Translations under genes and position numbers: made by a program
Part shown: positions 14,628-22,265 of the stretch, in pieces
Position numbering within the stretch: position 1 is the stretch's first letter
How the letters are laid out: every line of letters starts with the position of its first letter
Notes under the pieces: generated by a model
What the model saw: the letters and a program-made list of their open reading frames with translations, nothing else
The model's database searches: none
What the model was told of the DNA's origin: nothing
From: Clostridium sp. MCC353
GTDB taxonomy: Bacteria > Bacillota > Clostridia > Lachnospirales > Lachnospiraceae
Direction of reading: 5' to 3'
Length of the DNA stretch: 46,900 nucleotides
Assembly (NCBI RefSeq): GCF_018785315.1
Contig: NZ_WQPN01000015.1
Location: 1-46,900 of the forward strand

Positions 14628-15524
14628 ATGGAGTTTCGAAAATTAGAGTATTTTGAAGCGGTGGCCCGGACGGGGAGTTTTACCAAGGCAGCGGAAGAAC
14701 TCTGCGTCGCCCAGCCCACGATCACAACCGCAGTCAAGCGGATGGAAGAGGAGCTGGGGGTGGCGCTTTTGGTCCGCGATAAAAGAAGCGTGATGCTGAC
14801 CTGTGAAGGGAAGATATTTCTGGAAAAGGTGGTGGACATATTAGGGCGGATTGAGGATTCTGTGAAGGAGATGCAGGAAATGTCCGCAGCCAATGACTGG
14901 ATCCTGAATATCGGCGTGACCCCGATCAACGGAGCATTTGTCACACCGGCCTTGTACCGGGACTTTATGGAGAGTTATCCCATGGCGCGGCTGCAGGTGA
15001 TGGAGCTGGGGAGTTATGGGATCATGGAGGCGCTGGACGCGGACGAGATCGAACTGGGTTATATGGTTTTAAGAGAAGAAGGGGAAATCCTTAGAAATTA
15101 TGAGACATTTATAATAAGGCAGGGGGAAATGAAGGTCTTGGTGCATAAGGATAACCCGCTCTCTGAATACAAAACTATTGCCATTGAAGACCTGGCAGGG
15201 GTGCCATTAATCTATCTTCCCACCCATTCCTATATCAGGCAGAAGATAGACGCGGAATTTGAACGGTGCGGCCTTGTGCCCAATATTCTGTCCACTCCGG
15301 AACAGATGGTCACGACTTATAATCTGGTGGCCAACAATGTGGGGGTGTCGTTTGCGCTGGGGGATGAGTTTGCGTCGCTGATCAGGAGTGAGGGGATGGA
15401 GGCGGTTCCGCTCAGCCGCCCGGTGAGGTATAAGGCTGGGTTTGTGTGGAAGAAAGGCCGGGTGCTGAGTAAAGCGGCTAAAAAATGTATTCATTTCATC
15501 CATGAATATTTTGAATCCGGCTGA
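14628..15524 (+). CDS. LysR family transcriptional regulator
   Basis: A 298-residue regulator with an N-terminal winged helix (MEFRKLEYFEAVARTGSFTKAAEEL-type, residues 1-60) and a C-terminal periplasmic-binding-like effector domain. I chose ATG 14628, which gives the standard LysR N terminus and follows GGGGAG by four bases; the in-frame ATG at 14616 is possible. It is downstream of the dehydrogenase and upstream of the SLC13-type permease and malic enzyme, so it probably controls this module in response to an organic acid. The 153-bp palindromic element starts 13 bases after its stop. Confidence 0.92.
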   Translation: MEFRKLEYFEAVARTGSFTKAAEELCVAQPTITTAVKRMEEELGVALLVRDKRSVMLTCEGKIFLEKVVDILGRIEDSVKEMQEMSAANDWILNIGVTPINGAFVTPALYRDFMESYPMARLQVMELGSYGIMEALDADEIELGYMVLREEGEILRNYETFIIRQGEMKVLVHKDNPLSEYKTIAIEDLAGVPLIYLPTHSYIRQKIDAEFERCGLVPNILSTPEQMVTTYNLVANNVGVSFALGDEFASLIRSEGMEAVPLSRPVRYKAGFVWKKGRVLSKAAKKCIHFIHEYFESG

Positions 15525-15537
15525 TACGTTATAAAGT

Positions 15538-15690
15538 GCAACTGTTCAGGACGGCTTATCTTCTTGACCGAAAAAGCTGGTCAAGAAGCATCGGATGTCC
15601 ATCCGATGTGAAAATTGATAAAGAAAGCCGCTTACAAGCCAGCTTGACGCTGCTTTCTTTATCAATTTTCCCGCCGTCCTGAACTGTTGC
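15538..15690. repeat. 153-bp MITE-like palindromic element with nested hairpins
   Basis: The ends GCAACTGTTCAGGACGGC and GCCGTCCTGAACTGTTGC are 18-bp inverted repeats with one mismatch. Inside are three more inverted repeats: TTCTTGACC/GGTCAAGAA, CATCGGATG/CATCCGATG-type, and an 18-bp perfect pair AAAATTGATAAAGAAAGC/GCTTTCTTTATCAATTTT. It has no coding capacity. Relatives lie at 8953-9010 and 19282-19336. It resembles a non-autonomous mobile or REP-like element and may also work as a terminator for the LysR gene. The remaining gap to 15808 has a TATGAT at 15746 without a clear -35 box. Confidence 0.88.
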
Positions 15691-15808
15691 AATAAATTAA
15701 AGCTATGGACTTATAAAAAACAAGTATTTCACAGTTATTTGCAGATATGATAGAGTTTTCTCAGGTGATACGCGTAGGAACTGTAAATAAAAGTAGGAGG
15801 GGTTTTTT

Positions 15809-17083
15809 ATGAGTCCATTAACAATTACACTGATTATATTGTTGCTGACCATCGTTGCATTTATGTCGGGAAAGGTTCCTTTTTCCCTTATATCAACTTG
15901 TATTATTCTTGCATTGATTCAAACCGGGGTACTGTCCCCGTCTGAGGCATTTTCCGGATTTACCAATACCAATGTTGTGATGTTCTGCGCCATGTTTGTG
16001 GTGGGGGCAGCCATTACGAAGACATCCATATTGGACCGTGCCCAGGTGCTGGTGACCAGTTATAAAAGCAAGCCGAGAATGCTGATTCTCATGGCCAGCA
16101 TTGTGGCTGCTATTCTGGCTATTGTTACCAGCGCTACGGCAACTGCGGCAATCATGCTGCCGCTTCTGATCGGAATCGGAAATGAAATCGGGACCAGCAG
16201 GAGCAAACTCTTGTTTCCGGCCATTGTGGCGGCAAATATCGCCACGGGCATGACATTTTTAGGACAGGGCGCCAGCAACATGACATGGAGTGACGTGATG
16301 CTGAAGGCTGGAGGAAGCACGCCGTTTAATATTTGGTCTTTTACCATTGCCCGTATCCCGATTCTGATCATATCTTTGATTTATGTGGCGGTGGCCGCAG
16401 GCAGGCTGCTTCCTGATATTGACAACTCTTCTTTTGACGACAATATTAAGAAAAAGGAAAAGGGGGCGCAGTTAAATCCTACGAAAGAAAAGGCGGCCAT
16501 CCTCATCATCGCGGCAACCATAACAGCGATGATATTTGCGGATGTCATTGGAATTAAAATGTACATACTGGCGTGTATGGGCGCATGTCTTCTGGTCATT
16601 TTCGGAATATTAAATGAAAAAGAGGCGCTGGGATCCATTCATCTGCCCACCGTATTCCTTTTTGCCGGTGTGCTTCCTCTTTCTGATGCCATTAAGATCA
16701 CAGGGGCCGGGGATGTGGTGGCTGAGAAAATGATCATGCTTTTAGGCAATACCACAAATCCCTATATTATAATGGCTGTTTTCTTTATTGTTCCCCTCAT
16801 TTTGACCCAGGTGATGTCCAATATTGCGACAATTACCATATTCGTCCCCCTTGTGAGCGCGGCGTCGGTTAAGATCGGAGTGGATCCCAGAGCAGCGGTT
16901 ATGGGAGTGCTCATTGCAGGCTGCGCGTCAATCCTGACGCCCATGGCCTGTCCGGCCCAGACTATTATTATGGGGCCGGGGGGCTATAAATTAAAGGATT
17001 ATTTAAAATGCGGTCTGCCGCTGGTATTGATTATAACCGCATTTTCTATCGTCTGGCTGCCGTTTATATTTCCATTCTATTAA
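15809..17083 (+). CDS. SLC13/DASS family anion (dicarboxylate) permease
   Basis: A 424-residue multi-pass membrane protein of the ion-transporter superfamily (DASS/CitM/ArsB-like), which moves di- and tricarboxylates with Na+ or by exchange. Both signature loops are seen: TSATATAAIMLP near residue 108 in the first half and MSNIATITIFVPL near 336 in the second, each followed by a helix; the inverted-repeat structure of the family is thus intact. About ten to eleven hydrophobic segments can be counted. GTAGGAGGGG precedes the ATG. The neighbours (LDH/MDH-like dehydrogenase, LysR regulator, malic enzyme) suggest uptake of malate or a related hydroxy-diacid. Exact substrate and coupling ion are not shown by the sequence. 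Confidence 0.87.
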   Translation: MSPLTITLIILLLTIVAFMSGKVPFSLISTCIILALIQTGVLSPSEAFSGFTNTNVVMFCAMFVVGAAITKTSILDRAQVLVTSYKSKPRMLILMASIVAAILAIVTSATATAAIMLPLLIGIGNEIGTSRSKLLFPAIVAANIATGMTFLGQGASNMTWSDVMLKAGGSTPFNIWSFTIARIPILIISLIYVAVAAGRLLPDIDNSSFDDNIKKKEKGAQLNPTKEKAAILIIAATITAMIFADVIGIKMYILACMGACLLVIFGILNEKEALGSIHLPTVFLFAGVLPLSDAIKITGAGDVVAEKMIMLLGNTTNPYIIMAVFFIVPLILTQVMSNIATITIFVPLVSAASVKIGVDPRAAVMGVLIAGCASILTPMACPAQTIIMGPGGYKLKDYLKCGLPLVLIITAFSIVWLPFIFPFY

Positions 17084-17156
17084 AAAGCAGGCAGCACAGA
17101 AAAAACAGGAAACAGGCAGTGCCAAGATTTGTGACGGAGCCACGAATTTGGATCAC

Positions 17157-17181
17157 CTCTGAGAGTTTAAAATTCTCAGAG
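17157..17181 (+). other. Hairpin between permease and hydrolase genes
   Basis: CTCTGAGA and TCTCAGAG form a perfect 8-bp stem around a 9-base AT-rich loop. No T-run follows, so it is more likely an RNA-processing or stability element than a terminator. Confidence 0.5.
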
Positions 17182-17199
17182 CGTGCCTGCACAATAAAA

Positions 17200-17215
17200 A
17201 GCTCCGGTATGGAGG
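17200..17215 (+). promoter_or_regulatory. Shine-Dalgarno-hairpin motif shared with 8253-8268
   Basis: AGCTCCGGTATGGAGG, identical to the 16 bases before the ABC ATPase gene, places GGAGG six bases before the hydrolase start at 17222. CTCC and GGAG can pair and hide the ribosome site. Confidence 0.5.
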
Positions 17216-17221
17216 CTTGTT

Positions 17222-18106
17222 ATGGAACAGATAAGCAGAGAAGAAATGATACAGATGGCAAAGGAAACGAGAAAGAGGGTGACTTCCGCGGTGGTAACGC
17301 AGGAGGAACTGGACGAATATCCGGTTGAAATCCAGGTGATTAAAGTGCCTGTCAGGTCGGGTGAATCCACCGTGTATTTTTCCCAGGCCTGCGGACAAAA
17401 TGACGGGGCGGCCCTGGTGATCAATCTGCATGGCGGCGGATTTATCAGGGAACGGACGGCCAGCGACGATTTGTACTGCAGAAAGCTGGTCCACGCTCTC
17501 GGATGCAAAACTTTGGATGTGGATTACCGTGTGGCGCCGGAATATCCGTTTCCTACGGCCTTGTATGAATGTTATGATGTGGTTCAGTGGGCATTTGCCC
17601 ATGGGAAAGAGCTGGGGATCGATACCGGACGGATTATATTGACGGGCCACAGCGCAGGAGGCAATATGGCTGCGGGGATCTGTATGATTGCCCGGAAGGA
17701 GAACACCCATAAACCTCTGCTGGCGGTACTGGATTATCCGCCCATGGACCTGTTTACGGATCCTGAGGAAAAAGAGGTGCGGGGCGGAGGCGTCCCTGCT
17801 GAACGGGCCAGGCTCTATAACCTGTATTATTGTGAGAAAGAGGAGCAGTCCAACTATCTGGCGTCGCCTGTTTTCGCAGAGGAGGAGCAGTTAAAGGATT
17901 TTCCGAAAACGCTGGTGATTACGGCCGGGCTGGATGACCTCTGTAATGAGGCGGAAACATTTGCCCTGAAACTGGCCCAGGCGGGGAATGAAGTGACGCT
18001 GAAACGTTTTCCGGGAGCTTCCCACGGCTTTACCGTCTACCGTTTGGCGGAGCATGAAAAGGCAATGGAACTGATCCTGCGGTTTATAAAGGAGAATCTG
18101 AAATGA
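17222..18106 (+). CDS. Alpha/beta hydrolase, hormone-sensitive-lipase (HSL) type esterase
   Basis: A 294-residue hydrolase of the HSL/family IV carboxylesterase group. The oxyanion motif HGGGF is near residue 72, YRVAPEYPFP near 103, the nucleophile elbow GHSAGG near 143, the acid in TAGLDDLCNE near 239, and the catalytic His in ASHGFTVY near 263; all three catalytic residues are present. No signal peptide, so it is cytoplasmic. GGAGG lies six bases before the ATG. It overlaps the malic enzyme gene by four bases (ATGA), so the two are translated together. It may release a hydroxyacid such as malate from an ester taken up by the permease, but the substrate is inference. Confidence 0.88.
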   Translation: MEQISREEMIQMAKETRKRVTSAVVTQEELDEYPVEIQVIKVPVRSGESTVYFSQACGQNDGAALVINLHGGGFIRERTASDDLYCRKLVHALGCKTLDVDYRVAPEYPFPTALYECYDVVQWAFAHGKELGIDTGRIILTGHSAGGNMAAGICMIARKENTHKPLLAVLDYPPMDLFTDPEEKEVRGGGVPAERARLYNLYYCEKEEQSNYLASPVFAEEEQLKDFPKTLVITAGLDDLCNEAETFALKLAQAGNEVTLKRFPGASHGFTVYRLAEHEKAMELILRFIKENLK

Positions 18107-19293
18107 ACAGAAATTACTATGAAGAAGCGCTTATCATGCATGAAAAGAACCGTGGAAAAATCAGTGTGGTGAGTAAGGTTCCGCTGGAGAACAGGGATGA
18201 TTTGAGCATCGCCTATACGCCGGGAGTGGCGGAGCCCTGTAGGAAGATCGCGGAGAATAAAGAGGATGCATACCGCTATACAGCTAAGGGAAATCTGGTT
18301 GCTGTGGTTTCCGACGGTACGGCTGTGTTAGGACTGGGAAAGATCGGGCCGGAAGCGGCCATGCCGGTGATGGAAGGAAAAGCGGCCCTTTTTAAAATAT
18401 TTGGGGATGTGGATGCATTTCCAATCTGTCTGGATACTGAGGATACGGAAGAGCTGATTAAAACCATAAAGTATCTGGCCCCTTCTTTTGGAGGCATTAA
18501 TCTGGAAGATATCGCGTCACCGAAATGTTTTGAAATCGAAGAACGGCTGGAAAAAGAGCTGGATATCCCGGTTTTCCATGATGACCAGCACGGGACAGCC
18601 ATTGTGGTGACAGCGGCTCTCATCAATGCCTTGAAAGTAGTGGGAAAAGAGATAGGTGAGATTAAAGTTGTGCTAAACGGTCCGGGAGCAGCGGGAACCG
18701 CGATCATTAAAATGCTTTTGGCGGCCGGAGTGAAGCATATAACGGCCTGTGATGAATACGGAATCCTTTACAGAGAACGAGAGCAGGGGATCAGGGATCA
18801 TAAGAAGATGCTCTGTGAAATCACCAACCCGGAAGACAGGAAAGGGAGCCTGGCGGATGCGCTGGCTGGAGCCGACGTGTTTATCGGCGTATCGGTGCCG
18901 GGGGCGCTCACGGCGGAGATGGTAAAAACCATGAAAAGGGATCCTGTTGTATTTGCCATGGCGAATCCGGTGCCGGAGATTATGTATGAGGACGCCGTCA
19001 GAGCAGGTGTTAAAGTGATGGGAACCGGCCGGTCGGATTATCCCAACCAGATCAATAACGTGCTGGCTTTCCCGGGGATTTTCAGAGGAGCTCTGGATGC
19101 CGGGGCAAGGGATATCAATTATGAGATGAAGGTGGCGGCGGCTTATGGGATTGCGGAACTGGTTGGAGAACAGGATCTTTGCCCGGAATATATCATTCCT
19201 TCTGTTTTCGATAAGAGAGCAGCCGCCCATGTGGCAAAGCGCGTGGCGGAAGCTGCGGTCCGTTCCGGCGCGGTACGGCATAAGCCAGCTTGA
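18103..19293 (+). CDS. NAD(P)-dependent malic enzyme
   Basis: A 396-residue malic enzyme of the short bacterial class, catalysing oxidative decarboxylation of malate to pyruvate. The catalytic Tyr is in AYTPGVAEPC near residue 38, the Lys in VMEGKAALF near 93, acidic metal ligands in EDIASP and FHDDQHGTA near 143-170, and the NAD-binding GPGAAGTA near 193. Expected length is about 390. The last residues, RHKPA and the stop, are encoded by bases shared with the palindromic repeat family, so the natural C terminus has been replaced or extended by a few residues at 19282. Coupled to the hydrolase by an ATGA overlap and downstream of a dicarboxylate-type permease. Confidence 0.94.
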   Translation: MNRNYYEEALIMHEKNRGKISVVSKVPLENRDDLSIAYTPGVAEPCRKIAENKEDAYRYTAKGNLVAVVSDGTAVLGLGKIGPEAAMPVMEGKAALFKIFGDVDAFPICLDTEDTEELIKTIKYLAPSFGGINLEDIASPKCFEIEERLEKELDIPVFHDDQHGTAIVVTAALINALKVVGKEIGEIKVVLNGPGAAGTAIIKMLLAAGVKHITACDEYGILYREREQGIRDHKKMLCEITNPEDRKGSLADALAGADVFIGVSVPGALTAEMVKTMKRDPVVFAMANPVPEIMYEDAVRAGVKVMGTGRSDYPNQINNVLAFPGIFRGALDAGARDINYEMKVAAAYGIAELVGEQDLCPEYIIPSVFDKRAAAHVAKRVAEAAVRSGAVRHKPA

Positions 19294-19336
19294 CGCAGCT
19301 TTTTTATCAATTTTCCCGCCGTTTGAACTGTTACGC
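19282..19336. repeat. Partial copy of the palindromic element, overlapping the malic enzyme stop
   Basis: AAGCCAGCTTGACGC-GCTT-TTTATCAATTTTCCCGCCG-TGAACTGTT matches the right half of the element at 15538-15690. The stop codon of the malic enzyme (19291-19293) lies within the shared bases. The left half is absent. Its T-rich middle may help end transcription. Confidence 0.8.
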
Positions 19337-19362
19337 AAATGCTGAAAAAAGAAAAAACAAGG

Positions 19363-19391
19363 TTGACAATTTTCCATAAAATGGGTAATCT
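19363..19391 (+). promoter_or_regulatory. Promoter for the NCS2 permease
   Basis: TTGACA (19363-19368), 17 bases, TAATCT (19386-19391); a better-looking TATAAT at 19392 lacks a -35 box at proper distance. The spacer holds the dyad CCATAAAATGG. No purine riboswitch pattern is present. Confidence 0.6.
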
Positions 19392-19400
19392 TATAATATG

Positions 19401-19428
19401 TTCATAAAATTTTTATTTATTTTATGAA
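19401..19428. promoter_or_regulatory. AT-rich inverted repeat in the NCS2 permease leader
   Basis: TTCATAAAAT and ATTTTATGAA are perfect 10-base inverted copies separated by eight bases, between the promoter and the ribosome site. It could be a repressor operator or a weak RNA hairpin. The regulator is not known. Confidence 0.55.
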
Positions 19429-19453
19429 AAATTTATTAACCAGGAGGTACTAT

Positions 19454-20857
19454 ATGAGTACGGAAAAAGTTTATTCCTCACCCCAGGAACTGGAAGGACG
19501 GCTGCCTTTAAAGACTGCGATTCCTCTGGGACTTCAGCATGTACTTGCCATGTTCGCAGGAAACCTGACGCCGATTATTCTGATTGCAGGCGCATGCGGA
19601 ATTACGGCAGGAAGTGAAATGCAGGTGGCTATTCTTCAGAACGCCATGCTGGTTGCCGGTCTTGTTACGCTGGTGCAGTTGTTTACCATCGGGCCGGTTG
19701 GTGCGCGCCTTCCGGTTGTTATGGGAACCAGTTCGGGCTTTATCGGTGTATGCAGCAGTGTGGCCGGTGTGATGGGAGGCGGTATCGTGGCCTACGGGGC
19801 GATCCTCGGCGCTTCGGTTGTCGGCGGCCTGTTTGAAGGCGTGCTGGGAATGTTCTTAAAACCGCTGAGAAAGTATTTTCCATCGGTTGTTACCGGTACG
19901 GTTGTTTTGTCCATCGGTCTTTCTTTAATCGGCGTGGGAATTAATTCCTTTGGCGGCGGCAGCGGCGTGAAGGATTTCGGATCTTTGGAGAATCTGCTTC
20001 TGGGTACCATTGTGCTGGTTATCATTGTGGTATTAAAGCATAAATGCAAGGGATTTTTGAGTTCTTCGGCTATTTTGACCGGCGTTATCATCGGATATGT
20101 TGTGGCGGCTGTTATGGGGCTCATCCTGCCTCACACCTTTGAATTTACGGATGCGGCAGCCGGAACTACGGTTGAGCTGACCAAATCATGGGTGCTCAAC
20201 TGGGATAAAGTGGCGTCGGCTCCCTGGATATCCATTCCAAAACTCATGCCGGTTCCGCTGGTATTTGACGCTCGGGCGATTATTCCCATCGGCATCATGT
20301 TCATCGTAACTGCGGTGGAAACGGTGGGAGATCTTTCTGGTATCACAGAAGGCGGTATGGGAAGGGAAGCGACAGACAAGGAACTTTCCGGCGGCGTGAT
20401 CTGTGACGGCCTGGGATCTTCTTTTGCGGCTATTTTCGGTGTGCTTCCCAACACTTCTTTCAGCCAGAACGTAGGGCTTGTGGGCATGACTAAGGTGGTA
20501 AATCTGTTTGCAATTTCTATCGGCGGCATTTTCCTGATCGCCTGCGGATTGTTCCCGAAACTGGCGGCTCTGGTTTCCATCATGCCTCAGAGCGTGCTGG
20601 GCGGCGCGGCAGTTATGATGTTTGCATCCATCGTTGTCAGCGGTATCCAGCTGATCACCAAGGATGAGATCAATTCCAGAACCATCACCATTGTTTCCGT
20701 TGCCATCGGACTTGGATATGGACTTGGAGCCAATTCGGCGGCCCTTCAAAACCTGCCTCAGGGAGTACAGCTGATCTTCGGCGGCTCCGGAATCGTGCCG
20801 GCAGCCATTGTCGCAATCGTGCTGAATGTGCTGCTTCCCAGGGAAGAGGGGAAATAA
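19454..20857 (+). CDS. NCS2 family nucleobase permease (xanthine/uric acid type)
   Basis: A 467-residue membrane protein of the nucleobase-ascorbate transporter family, normally with 14 membrane segments. ATG 19454 is chosen because AGGAGG lies six bases before it; an upstream in-frame start at 19424 lacks a site. The N-terminal GLQHVLAMFAG stretch (about 25-35), the TSSGFIGV helix region near 95 and the substrate motif TSFSQNVGLVGMTKV near 340 are typical; SQNVG is the form found in xanthine and uric-acid carriers, whereas uracil carriers usually have a different one. It is alone in its transcription unit. Purine salvage or catabolic uptake is likely; no purine-degrading gene is adjacent. 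Confidence 0.92.
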   Translation: MSTEKVYSSPQELEGRLPLKTAIPLGLQHVLAMFAGNLTPIILIAGACGITAGSEMQVAILQNAMLVAGLVTLVQLFTIGPVGARLPVVMGTSSGFIGVCSSVAGVMGGGIVAYGAILGASVVGGLFEGVLGMFLKPLRKYFPSVVTGTVVLSIGLSLIGVGINSFGGGSGVKDFGSLENLLLGTIVLVIIVVLKHKCKGFLSSSAILTGVIIGYVVAAVMGLILPHTFEFTDAAAGTTVELTKSWVLNWDKVASAPWISIPKLMPVPLVFDARAIIPIGIMFIVTAVETVGDLSGITEGGMGREATDKELSGGVICDGLGSSFAAIFGVLPNTSFSQNVGLVGMTKVVNLFAISIGGIFLIACGLFPKLAALVSIMPQSVLGGAAVMMFASIVVSGIQLITKDEINSRTITIVSVAIGLGYGLGANSAALQNLPQGVQLIFGGSGIVPAAIVAIVLNVLLPREEGK

Positions 20858-20894
20858 TCTGTAAAATAGTACATAATTCATTGAAATTGAATAT

Positions 20895-20931
20895 TTTGTT
20901 TTGTCCATCCTCCTGATATACTATGTAGTAT
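20895..20931 (+). promoter_or_regulatory. Promoter with overlapping perfect dyad, before the discoidin-like gene
   Basis: A -10 box TATACT (20917-20922) has TTTGTT 16 bases upstream. The 14-base perfect inverted repeat ATACTA-TG-TAGTAT (20918-20931) covers the -10 box, a position that suits a repressor site. AGGAGG follows at about 20944. Confidence 0.5.
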
Positions 20932-20959
20932 CAAATGTATATTAGGAGGATATTTTATT

Positions 20960-21745
20960 ATGTTGAAGCTGAGTATCTTGGATAAGGACAACGCTGTAAA
21001 ATTTCAGGTTGAAGACAATGAACATATAATCGCCGTATATGAAGCCGAATATGAGAATGGTGATCATATTGTTCTGGAAACAGAGGATATCAATGCTTAT
21101 TATGTGGTGAGAATTGATGATACCATGGATGAGGCATTTGTTTATGTAACAAAACCACAGGTGGATTATGTCATTCCGTTCGAGGAGAAGAGGGTTTCCT
21201 ATAATCCGAAATCATTTACCGGGGATAAGCATTATCTGACCTTCAGACTGGCAAAGGAATTTGAAATCAAAGCATATAAAAACCTGGCTAAGAATGTGAT
21301 GGACCAGCATGGTGATACCGGATGTTTCCCACACGCATATGCCAACGTGGAAACGAGAGGGGAAGCGGTGTTCGCAGCCCGCAATGCCATTGACGGCGTG
21401 CTGGCTAACGAATCCCATGGAAAATGGCCTTATGAATCCTGGGGAATTAATAAGCAGGATGATGCGGAGATTACGCTGGATTTTGGAAGAAAGGTGGATT
21501 TCGATAAGATTCTGCTCTATACAAGGGCTGATTTTCCTCATGACAACTGGTGGGTGAAGGCGACGCTGACATTTTCCGATGGAACGAGAGAAGTTGTGGA
21601 GATGGTAAAGAGCGTGAAGCCTCATGAATTCTGCATTGAGAAAAAGGGGATTGAGTGGATTAAGGTCAGTGAACTGATTAAAGCGGATGATCCGTCGCCA
21701 TTTCCGGCGCTGAGCCAGATTGAGGTGTATGGAGTGGAAGGGTAG
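20960..21745 (+). CDS. Cytoplasmic protein with F5/8-type-C (discoidin-like) carbohydrate-binding domain
   Basis: A 261-residue protein. The first 100 or so residues look like an all-beta domain with no name I recognise. From about 120 on it has a discoidin/F5-8-C-like pattern: AARNAIDGVLANESHGKWPYESWG, DAEITLDFGRKVDFDKILLYTRAD, DNWWVKATLTFSDGT and the closing ALSQIEVYG. Such domains bind sugars or lipids, usually outside the cell, yet there is no signal peptide, membrane helix or anchor here. AGGAGG lies about 10 bases before the ATG. It is monocistronic, with its own promoter and dyad, and is followed by the 292-bp palindrome. Function unknown; sugar sensing or binding is a guess. Confidence 0.75.
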   Translation: MLKLSILDKDNAVKFQVEDNEHIIAVYEAEYENGDHIVLETEDINAYYVVRIDDTMDEAFVYVTKPQVDYVIPFEEKRVSYNPKSFTGDKHYLTFRLAKEFEIKAYKNLAKNVMDQHGDTGCFPHAYANVETRGEAVFAARNAIDGVLANESHGKWPYESWGINKQDDAEITLDFGRKVDFDKILLYTRADFPHDNWWVKATLTFSDGTREVVEMVKSVKPHEFCIEKKGIEWIKVSELIKADDPSPFPALSQIEVYGVEG

Positions 21746-21764
21746 GTTTTATTGAGAAAGTAAC

Positions 21765-22056
21765 GCCGGGAAGAAGGGGAACCCTGGACCGGCGGGAGGA
21801 GAAAAAAGAGAGAGGGGATTCGAGTTTCGCCCCTAAGAAGTACTACGGCCCGTAAGGGCGGAAAATGGCAGGGCGGCGCCCATTCACGATGAACTCTTGA
21901 TGACTTCATCGTTCAGGGGCGCCTCAGACACTGATTCGGTATTCAGTGTCTGCCTGCCATTTTTCGCCCTTACGGGCCAAGTACTTCTAAGGGGCTGCAA
22001 ACGATCCCCTCTCTCTTTTTTTCCTCCCGCCGGTCCAGGGTTCCCCTTCTTCCCGG
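21765..22056. repeat. 292-bp near-perfect palindromic intergenic element
   Basis: The left arm (21765-21872) and right arm (21953-22056) are inverted copies about 105 bases long with only scattered differences, starting with GCCGGGAAGAAGGGGAACCC outside and ending at ATGGCAGG inside. The 80-base centre has two more inverted repeats: GGCGCC-CGATGA with TTCATCG-GGCGCC and AGACACTGA/TCAGTGTCT. No gene is encoded. It begins 19 bases after the stop of the preceding gene. It could form a very large hairpin or cruciform and is likely a dispersed element. Confidence 0.9.
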
Positions 22057-22265
22057 CTGTGCATTGGCTGTTCTGGGGATATAAACCTACTATATTGCAC
22101 TTTGGTTAGGAGGAGGAAGAGGTGAAACGGCGGTGGTGAAGGATGGTGGGTATAGAACCTTTGGGAGGTATGGACGGATGGGCGGAAGTGTTGGGGAAAT
22201 ATCTAAAATAGTGAGTTTTTTACACAAATATCAAAAATGGGTTACTGCAATCAAATATTGGTAAT
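22057..22265. other. Non-coding gap before the sugar operon promoter
   Basis: After the palindrome there are about 210 bases with a G-rich stretch (22105-22190) and then AT-rich sequence. I see no ribosome site with an open frame and no RNA gene. The promoter follows at 22266. Confidence 0.5.

Noticed and set aside
19392-19453. Purine riboswitch before the NCS2 permease
   Set aside because: I could not find the conserved loop and junction bases of the purine aptamer; only AT-rich dyads are present.
21897-22109. Open frame within the 292-bp palindrome
   Set aside because: It runs through one palindrome arm, has no ribosome site and encodes low-complexity residues.
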